A DNA stretch of 64,000 nt from Frankia umida (lineage in GTDB: Bacteria; Actinomycetota; Actinomycetes; Frankiales; Frankiaceae). The notes beneath the pieces were generated by a model. The model had not been told where the DNA came from. It made no database searches and worked only from the letters and a program-made list of their open reading frames with translations. The stretch is from assembly GCF_023242945.1 (NCBI RefSeq), contig NZ_JALKFT010000003.1:62001-126000 (forward strand), given 5' to 3'. Both the position numbers and the translations under genes were made by a program. Every line of letters begins with the position of its first letter. The first letter of the stretch is position 1. Below, one piece after another: positions 58,408 through 64,000 of the stretch.

Positions 58408-59481
58408 ATGGGTTCGGTACGTGTCGCCATCGTCGGCGTGGGCAACTGCGCAGCCTCGCTGGTCCAGGGGGTCGAGTACTACCGCGACGCCGACCCGTCG
58501 ACGCCGGTCCCCGGCCTGATGCATGTTCAGCTCGGCGAATACCACGTGAGCGACCTGACCTTCGTCGCCGCGTTCGACGTGGACGCGAAGAAGGTCGGTC
58601 GCGATCTGTCCGAGGCCATCGTCGCCAGCGAGAACAACACCATCAAGATCGCGGATGTGCCGCCGCTGGGTATCACCGTCTCCCGCGGCCACACCCTGGA
58701 CGGTCTGGGCCGCTACTACCGCGAGACGATCGAGGAGTCCGACGAGGTCCCGGTGGACGTCGTCGCCACGCTGCGCGAGAGCCAGGCCGACGTGCTGGTC
58801 TGCTACCTGCCGGTCGGCTCCGAGAACGCGGCCAAGTTCTACGCCCAGTGCGCGATCGACGCGGGTGTCGGCTTCATCAACTGCCTGCCGGTCTTCATCG
58901 CCGGGGTACCCGAGTGGGCGGAGAAGTTCCGGGCGGCCGGCGTGCCGATCGTCGGCGACGACATCAAGTCGCAGGTCGGCGCCACCATCACACACCGGGT
59001 GCTGGCCAAGCTGTTCGAGGACCGCGGGGTCATCCTGGACCGCACCATGCAGCTCAACGTCGGCGGCAACATGGACTTCAAGAACATGCTCGAGCGCGAG
59101 CGCCTCGAGTCCAAGAAGATCTCCAAGACCCAGGCCGTCACCTCCCAGCTCTCCCACGACCTCGGCAAGGACAACGTCCACATCGGGCCGTCCGACTACG
59201 TGGCGTGGCTCGACGACCGCAAGTGGGCCTACGTCCGGCTGGAGGGTCGTGCGTTCGGCGACGTCCCGCTGAACCTGGAGTACAAGCTCGAGGTCTGGGA
59301 CTCCCCCAACAGCGCCGGTGTGGTCATCGACGCGGTGCGCTGCGCCAAGATCGCCCTGGACCGCGGGGTCGGCGGGCCGATCCTGTCCGCCTCGTCCTAC
59401 TTCATGAAGTCGCCGCCGGAGCAGTACCGCGACAGCGAGGCGCACGACAAGGTCGAGGCCTTCATCCGGGGCGAGATCTGA
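58408..59481 (+). CDS. ino1: Inositol-3-phosphate synthase
   Basis: The 357-residue enzyme converts glucose-6-phosphate to inositol-1-phosphate with NAD, feeding phosphatidylinositol and mycothiol synthesis. Motifs: RVAIVGVGNCAASLVQGVEY (Rossmann start), DVVATLRESQADVLVCYLPV, INCLPVFIAG, VGDDIKSQVGATITHRVLAK and NVGGNMDFKNMLER. Length is that of the short actinobacterial form. AAGGAG precedes the ATG. It lies downstream of PadR on the same strand. Confidence 0.97.
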   Translation: MGSVRVAIVGVGNCAASLVQGVEYYRDADPSTPVPGLMHVQLGEYHVSDLTFVAAFDVDAKKVGRDLSEAIVASENNTIKIADVPPLGITVSRGHTLDGLGRYYRETIEESDEVPVDVVATLRESQADVLVCYLPVGSENAAKFYAQCAIDAGVGFINCLPVFIAGVPEWAEKFRAAGVPIVGDDIKSQVGATITHRVLAKLFEDRGVILDRTMQLNVGGNMDFKNMLERERLESKKISKTQAVTSQLSHDLGKDNVHIGPSDYVAWLDDRKWAYVRLEGRAFGDVPLNLEYKLEVWDSPNSAGVVIDAVRCAKIALDRGVGGPILSASSYFMKSPPEQYRDSEAHDKVEAFIRGEI

Positions 59482-59667
59482 GCCAGCCGGCAGCCGCGGT
59501 TTCCACGCGAACAGAGCGTCCGCGCAGGCCGGGGGCCTGAGCGGGGGATCTGAGCGGGGGCCCGATCGGGCCTGACACGCGGACGGCACGAGGCCGTACC
59601 CAGGTGGGATCACACGGATCCCGACCCGGGTGCGGGACCGTGCCGCCCGCGTTGTTCGTGGGGGCCC

Positions 59668-59673
59668 TAGGCT
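59668..59673 (+). promoter_or_regulatory. Leaderless promoter -10 hexamer (TAGGCT) of MFS gene
   Basis: TAGGCT ends seven bases before GTG 59681, and no ribosome site is present. CCTAGGCTG is shared with the promoter before the gene at 23990. Confidence 0.5.
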
Positions 59674-59680
59674 GACGGAT

Positions 59681-61054
59681 GTGGGATGGTCGGCGAACCT
59701 CCGGGCGTTGCTCGGTGACCGTGGGTTCCGGATGCTGTACGCAGCCCGGCTCACCTCCCAGGCTGCGGACGGTGTCTTCCAGGCCAGCCTGGTCAGCTAT
59801 GTGTTGTTCTCCCCCGAACGGGCCACGTCCGCGGGGGCGCTGGCCGCCTCGCTCGCGGTCGTGGTGCTGCCCTTCAGCGTCGTCGGCCCGTTCGCCGGCA
59901 TCGTGCTGGACCGCATCTCCCGCCAGCGGGTGCTGGTCGTCTGCTCCCTGGTCCGGATGCTGCTGATGGCCGTCCTGGTGGCGCTGATCGCGTTCGGCCA
60001 CACCGGGGCCGACTTCTACGTGGTGGCCCTGGCCTCGGTCAGCGTCAACCGGTTCGTCCTGTCCGCGCTGTCGGCGGGGCTGCCCGTCGTCGTGGGCCTC
60101 GACCGGCTGGTCGGGGCGAACGCGCTGTCGGTCACCTCCGGCACGATCGCGACGCTCGTCGGCGCGGGTGTCGGCAGTGGCCTGCGTGGCCTCGCCGGCG
60201 GGGACGACTCCGCGGTGGCGCTGGTGGCAGGCCTGGCCGGCCTCGCCTATCTACTGGCCGCGGCGACCGCGGGCCGCTCGTCACGCACGGCGTTCGGCCC
60301 CATGGTCACCGTCGGCTGGCAGGGCGCCTGGCGGCAGACCGGTGTCGTCCTCGCGGACCTCGCCGACGGTGCGCGCTACCTCGCAGGTCATGGTCCGGCC
60401 CGCCGGGCGCTCAGCGCGCTGACCGCCTCCCGGGCCGCCTACGGCCTGGTGCTCGTCATGACAGTGCTGCTCTACCGCAACCACTTCACCGGGGACACCG
60501 GCGGACTACCCGGGCTCGCCGCGGTCGTCGCCACCAGCGGTGTCGGCACCATCACCGCGGCCGTGGTGACCCCACGGGCCACCGCCCGGATGCCGAAGTC
60601 GAGCTGGCTGTCGCTGTCGCTGGTGTTCGGCGGGATCGTCGAGATCGTGTTCGGGCTGTCGTTCTCCTCGGTGCCGCTCATCATCGCCGGCGCGCTGATC
60701 GGATTCTCCGCCCAGGCCAGCAAGATCTGCGTGGACACCATCGTCCAGGAGCAGACCGCCGATGCCTACCGCGGCCGCGCGTTCTCCCTCTACGACCTGC
60801 TGTTCAACGTCGCGTTCGTGGCCGCGGCGGCCGTCGCCGCCATCCTGCTGCCCGACGACGGGCGCTCGCCCGCCGTGGTCGTCATCGCCGGCGCGGGCTA
60901 CGCCCTGTCCGGGCTGGTCTACTACCGGGTGACCCGCCGCTACCCCGAGGAGCAGGTCATCCACGCCGTCGGCGCGCCGCCACCAGCGCCGGCGGTGCCA
61001 CCCGCCCAGACCGGCCCCCCGCTCGCCCAGGGCCGCATCCAGGGCCAGGCCTAG
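59681..61054 (+). CDS. MFS transporter
   Basis: The 457-residue protein has about 12 hydrophobic helices with LLGDRGFRMLYAARLTSQAA at the start and loop VLDRISRQRVLVVCSLVRML, typical of MFS_3-type exporters. GTG 59681 is favoured over the upstream ATG 59630 because of the adjacent -10 and because the extra residues are low complexity. The same gene lies next to ino1 and pcnA in Streptomyces origin regions (from memory). Substrate unknown. Confidence 0.87.
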   Translation: MGWSANLRALLGDRGFRMLYAARLTSQAADGVFQASLVSYVLFSPERATSAGALAASLAVVVLPFSVVGPFAGIVLDRISRQRVLVVCSLVRMLLMAVLVALIAFGHTGADFYVVALASVSVNRFVLSALSAGLPVVVGLDRLVGANALSVTSGTIATLVGAGVGSGLRGLAGGDDSAVALVAGLAGLAYLLAAATAGRSSRTAFGPMVTVGWQGAWRQTGVVLADLADGARYLAGHGPARRALSALTASRAAYGLVLVMTVLLYRNHFTGDTGGLPGLAAVVATSGVGTITAAVVTPRATARMPKSSWLSLSLVFGGIVEIVFGLSFSSVPLIIAGALIGFSAQASKICVDTIVQEQTADAYRGRAFSLYDLLFNVAFVAAAAVAAILLPDDGRSPAVVVIAGAGYALSGLVYYRVTRRYPEEQVIHAVGAPPPAPAVPPAQTGPPLAQGRIQGQA

Positions 61055-61079
61055 GCCGGGGCCCGAACCGGGCCCCGGC
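61055..61079. terminator. Bidirectional terminator between MFS and pcnA
   Basis: GCCGGGGCCCG (61055-61065) pairs perfectly with CGGGCCCCGGC (61069-61079) over a three-base loop, directly after the MFS stop and before the pcnA end. Confidence 0.8.
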
Positions 61080-61087
61080 ACACCCGA

Positions 61088-62575
61088 CTACTCCTGCTCG
61101 CCCGGGATCGCCACCTCGTGCTCCCGCGCCCAGCGCAGCAGCTCGGCCTCGGCGGCCTCCCGTCCGACCAGCCCGCATTCGAAGCGGAACTCCAGCATGT
61201 GCGCGCGGGCCTGACCCACCAGCCGGGACGGGGACAGCCCGAGCAGGGCCATGATGTCGTCCCCGGACAGCTCCGGACGGATCGAGGCGATCTCCTCGCG
61301 CGCGGAGAGGTCGGCGATCCGCTCCTCGAGGGAGTCGTAGGTGCGGGCCAACGCCGCCGCCTTGCGCCGGTTACGGGTGGTGCAGTCCGACCGCACCAGC
61401 TTGTGCAGCTGGCCCAGCAGGGGCCCGGCGTCGTGCACGTACCGGCGCACGGCCGCGTCCGTCCAGTCGCCGCTGCCGTAGCCGTGGAAGCGCAGGTGCA
61501 GGTAGACCAGCTGGCAGATCGCGTCGGTGACGTCCTTGGGGAAGTGCAGCGCGGCGAGCCGGCGCCGCGCCATGTCCCGCCCGACGACCTCGTGGTGGTG
61601 GAACGACACCCGTCCACCGGGGATGTGTTTGCGGGTGCGCGGCTTGCCGATGTCGTGCAGCAGCGCCGACCAGCGCAGCACCTCGTCCGGCGCACCGGGC
61701 TCCTCGCACGTCATCGCCTGACGCAGCACCGTCATCGTGTGCGCGTAGACGTCCTTGTGCTGGTGATGCTCGTCGATCTCCATCCGCATCGCCGCCACCT
61801 CGGGCAGGACGATCTCGGCGATCCCGACCTCGACCAGCCGCTCGAGCCCGGCCACCGGGTCGGCGGCGACGATCAGCTTGCGCAGCTCGTCCCGGACGCG
61901 TTCGGGGGAGACGATCGTGAGCCGCTGTGCCCGCGACCGCATCGCCTCGACCAGCTCCGGCCCCGGGGTCAACCCCAGCACCGCCTCGAACCGCGCGGCC
62001 CGCAGAATCCGCAGCGGGTCGTCGTCGAAGGACGCCTCCGGGCTCGCCGGGGTGCGCAGCACGCCACGGGCGAGGTCGGCCATCCCGCCGAACAGGTCGA
62101 CGAAGTCGTGTTCCGGGACGGAGACCGCCATCGCGTTGACGGTGAAGTCCCGCCGCGACAGGTCCGCCTCCAGGCTGTCGCCGTAGCTGACCTGCGGGTT
62201 GCGGGAGGTGCGGTCGTACGCCTCACTGCGGTAGGTGGTGATCTCGAAGCGCAGGCCGCGCCGGGCCAGGCCCACCGTGCCGAAGGCGATCCCCGCGCTC
62301 CAGGTCGCCTCCGCCCACCCGCGGGTGATCTCCAGCACCCGCTCCGGGCGTGCGTCGGTGGCGAAGTCGAGATCCGCCGGGACCTTGGCGGCCACGCCCT
62401 CGGCACTGGTGCGGCCCAGCAGGGCGTCGCGCACCGAACCACCGACGAGATGCAGCCGGTGGCCATGATCGGCAAATATCCGCCCGAGCTCGTCGGCGGC
62501 CGGCGGCACCCTCAGCAGCTCACTCACCACCCGTTCGGCCGAGTCCCGCGGGTTGTCCAGACTGATCACTGACAC
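61088..62575 (-). CDS. pcnA: CCA-adding tRNA nucleotidyltransferase
   Basis: The 495-residue enzyme adds CCA to tRNA 3' ends. The nucleotidyltransferase motif is HLVGGSVRDALLGR followed by the metal Asp pair in ADLDFATDARPERVL, then DLSRRDFTVNAMAVSV and DDDPLRILRAARFEA. A C-terminal HD domain follows (LLHDIGKPRTRKHIPG, RVSFHHHEVVGRDMAR). GTG 62575 is six bases after a TAATCT hexamer (62582-62587 on the opposite strand), implying a leaderless transcript. It is divergent from the NUDIX gene, as in Mycobacterium and Streptomyces origin regions. Confidence 0.95.
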   Translation of the reverse strand: MSVISLDNPRDSAERVVSELLRVPPAADELGRIFADHGHRLHLVGGSVRDALLGRTSAEGVAAKVPADLDFATDARPERVLEITRGWAEATWSAGIAFGTVGLARRGLRFEITTYRSEAYDRTSRNPQVSYGDSLEADLSRRDFTVNAMAVSVPEHDFVDLFGGMADLARGVLRTPASPEASFDDDPLRILRAARFEAVLGLTPGPELVEAMRSRAQRLTIVSPERVRDELRKLIVAADPVAGLERLVEVGIAEIVLPEVAAMRMEIDEHHQHKDVYAHTMTVLRQAMTCEEPGAPDEVLRWSALLHDIGKPRTRKHIPGGRVSFHHHEVVGRDMARRRLAALHFPKDVTDAICQLVYLHLRFHGYGSGDWTDAAVRRYVHDAGPLLGQLHKLVRSDCTTRNRRKAAALARTYDSLEERIADLSAREEIASIRPELSGDDIMALLGLSPSRLVGQARAHMLEFRFECGLVGREAAEAELLRWAREHEVAIPGEQE

Positions 62576-62679
62576 CCCATCAGATTACGGGGTCCACCGC
62601 GGTGCGCCTGGTACGCGAAAGGTGGACGCCTCGGGCACTCGCCCCGGCTCGGCGGCACCGGCCTCGTACGATCAAACGC
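62576..62679. promoter_or_regulatory. Divergent leaderless promoters, pcnA and NUDIX genes
   Basis: On the minus strand TAATCT (complement of 62582-62587) lies six bases before the pcnA GTG. On the plus strand TACGAT (62667-62672) lies seven bases before the NUDIX ATG at 62680. Neither gene has a ribosome site. Confidence 0.5.
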
Positions 62680-63150
62680 ATGCCGCCGTCGCGTTCCGCC
62701 CCCGGCCGCACTCGGCTGCGCCGGGTGGAGGAGACCTCCGCGGGCGGCCTTATCCTCGACCAGCGGTCGGCCAACGCCTATGCCGCGTTGATCGGCCGCC
62801 TCGACCGATCCGGGCGGATGCTGTGGTCGCTGCCCAAAGGGCACATCGAGGCTGGTGAGACAGCCGAACAGGCCGCCGTGCGGGAGGTCGGGGAGGAGAC
62901 GGGCCTGACCGGCCGCATCCTCGGACGCCTCGGCACGATCGACTTCTGGTTCGTCGCCGGAGGGGCACGCATCCACAAGACCGTGCACCACTTCCTGCTG
63001 GTTCGCCTGTTCGGCTCGCTGTCGGACACCGACGTCGAGGTCGACGCGGTCACCTGGGTACCCCTGATCGAGGTCGCCGACCGGCTCGCCTACGCCGACG
63101 AGCGCCGCCTGCTGGACGAGGTGCCCATCGTGCTGGCCGCGACGGCATGA
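62680..63150 (+). CDS. NUDIX hydrolase (MutT-like)
   Basis: The 156-residue protein carries the NUDIX box at residues 54-76 (GHIEAGETAEQAAVREVGEE, then TG), fitting GX5EX7REUXEEXGU. The N-terminus ETSAGGLILDQRS and the later FWFVAGGARIHKTVHHFLLV resemble the Ap4A/8-oxo-type MutT4 proteins beside pcnA in mycobacteria. It starts at ATG 62680 and its stop overlaps the next gene as ATGA. Confidence 0.93.
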   Translation: MPPSRSAPGRTRLRRVEETSAGGLILDQRSANAYAALIGRLDRSGRMLWSLPKGHIEAGETAEQAAVREVGEETGLTGRILGRLGTIDFWFVAGGARIHKTVHHFLLVRLFGSLSDTDVEVDAVTWVPLIEVADRLAYADERRLLDEVPIVLAATA

Positions 63151-64000
63151 CCCGCGGCACGACGGCCCCGTCGCCGGGTCCCGAGCCATCCGGCGACGGT
63201 CGGGCACCGGGTGCCAGCCAGGCCAGGTGGACGGCGGACGCCAGCCGGGTCAGGTGGGCCGGGCGGGGTCGGGCGGGGCACCGGCTGGTGCTCGCGCTCG
63301 CCGTGCTCGTCCTCGTCGTCCTGGTGGAGCTGCTGCCCGGGTCGGCGGCCACCGCCGACCCGACCCGTCCGACCGGCGGCACCGATTCATCCACAGGAAT
63401 CTCGGGGCTGTCCACACCTTCGTCCACAGGACGATCCGGCTCATCGACCTCGGCCGTGCCGATCGCGACGACGATCACCTCGTCGTCGTCCTCCGATCCG
63501 GCCGGCCCGATCACGGTCACCATCACGGAGGTGACGCAACCGGTCGCCGGCGGCTCCACCGTCGCGGTGTCCGGCACCCTCTCCACGTCGTCCACCGAGA
63601 CGATCAGCGACCTGTGGATGAGCATCTCCCTCAGCACCGCGGTGCAGTCCCGCGGCCAGTTGGCCACCCTCGCCGGCGACGCCCGCGCGGCCGCCGGGCA
63701 CAGCCGGTACGAGAAGCTGAGGCTGCCCAACGGCGAGACCGCCCAGTCGCTGACCGACCCGCCCGTGCGGGGCGCGAGCCCGGTGCCCTTCCAGATCACC
63801 GGTGATCTGGGCACCACGGCGGCCACGAACATCGGGGTGTACCCCCTGCAGATCAGGGTCTCGAGCCTGGTGGGCGCGCGAACGGTGACCGCCGCGGCCT
63901 ACTCCTTCGTCGTGCGTTCGCGGCCCACCGCGGTGCGCACCCCGGTCGCGGTCGTGCTACCGATCGCCGACCGCCCCCGGCTGCGCTCGGACGGCCTGCT
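63147..64000 (+). CDS. DUF6049-like membrane-anchored exported protein (N-terminal part, truncated by window)
   Basis: The frame opens at the ATG at 63147, overlapping the NUDIX stop, and runs open to the end of the window (284 codons). Residues ~45-65 form a signal/anchor helix (RLVLALAVLVLVVLVELL). A Ser/Thr-rich exported region follows, then beta-sandwich-like sequence (ITVTITEVTQPVAGGSTVAV and GVYPLQIRVSSLVGARTVTA). Position and layout match the large DUF6049 proteins between pcnA/mutT4 and murJ in actinobacteria; the family match is inferred. Confidence 0.8.
   Translation, partial: MTRGTTAPSPGPEPSGDGRAPGASQARWTADASRVRWAGRGRAGHRLVLALAVLVLVVLVELLPGSAATADPTRPTGGTDSSTGISGLSTPSSTGRSGSSTSAVPIATTITSSSSSDPAGPITVTITEVTQPVAGGSTVAVSGTLSTSSTETISDLWMSISLSTAVQSRGQLATLAGDARAAAGHSRYEKLRLPNGETAQSLTDPPVRGASPVPFQITGDLGTTAATNIGVYPLQIRVSSLVGARTVTAAAYSFVVRSRPTAVRTPVAVVLPIADRPRLRSDGL

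Noticed and set aside
63387..63428. Three DnaA-box-like CATCCACA/GTCCACA sequences in the last gene
   Set aside because: Each has mismatches to the consensus and TCC-ACA is simply a Ser-Thr codon pair in a Ser/Thr-rich exported region; not enough to call.
1..64000. CRISPR array or prophage
   Set aside because: No regularly spaced direct repeats with unique spacers and no phage structural genes were seen; the only mobile-element traces are two remnants.

Overview
The window is a GC-rich actinobacterial chromosome segment, most likely from a nitrogen-fixing Frankia. It joins a complete molybdenum nitrogenase operon in the Frankia order (nifV-H-D-K-E-N-X-DUF269-DUF683-W-Z-B) to typical actinobacterial genes: ergothioneine synthesis, PIG-V and GT87-like mannosyltransferases, inositol-phosphate synthase and MMPL/TetR pairs. 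Many genes look leaderless, with a TANNNT hexamer 6-7 bases before the start codon.

Layout. 1-11208 (minus strand): nifV, nifH, nifD, nifK, nifE, nifN, nifX, two small nif accessory genes, nifW, nifZ and the first codons of nifB; from nifE onward the genes overlap or abut. 12063-23000: an unknown gene divergent from nifV, two near-duplicate TetR genes with duplicated promoter-operators, an MMPL exporter, a TetR gene divergent from a DHA2 exporter, and squalene-hopene cyclase with an upstream TetR gene. Hopanoids form the oxygen barrier of Frankia vesicles, so this last gene relates to nitrogenase protection. 23000-30000: an accessory stretch with a two-gene DUF262-HEPN module (the best candidate for a little-described system), an IS4-type transposase remnant, a decayed tyrosine integrase and tRNA-Ala(TGC). 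30184-34604: assorted housekeeping and unknown genes, including an orphan ParA, ArfB and a NERD protein. 34843-39829: egtABCD for ergothioneine. 39944-43565: ilvD, a collagen-like membrane protein and a monooxygenase-fold protein.

43758-64000 is an origin-proximal block resembling Streptomyces and Mycobacterium: dnaB (interrupted by an intein with class 3 features), rplI, rpsR, ssb, rpsF, two mannosyltransferase-like membrane proteins, a class A penicillin-binding protein, DUF5318, PadR, ino1, an MFS protein, pcnA, a NUDIX hydrolase and the start of a DUF6049-like protein. From gene order known in relatives, oriC/dnaA should lie beyond the right edge. DnaA-box clusters, two parS-like sites and a consensus LexA box in front of dnaB fit that location.

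Assignments were made by reading sequence and recalling family signatures; no database search was run.
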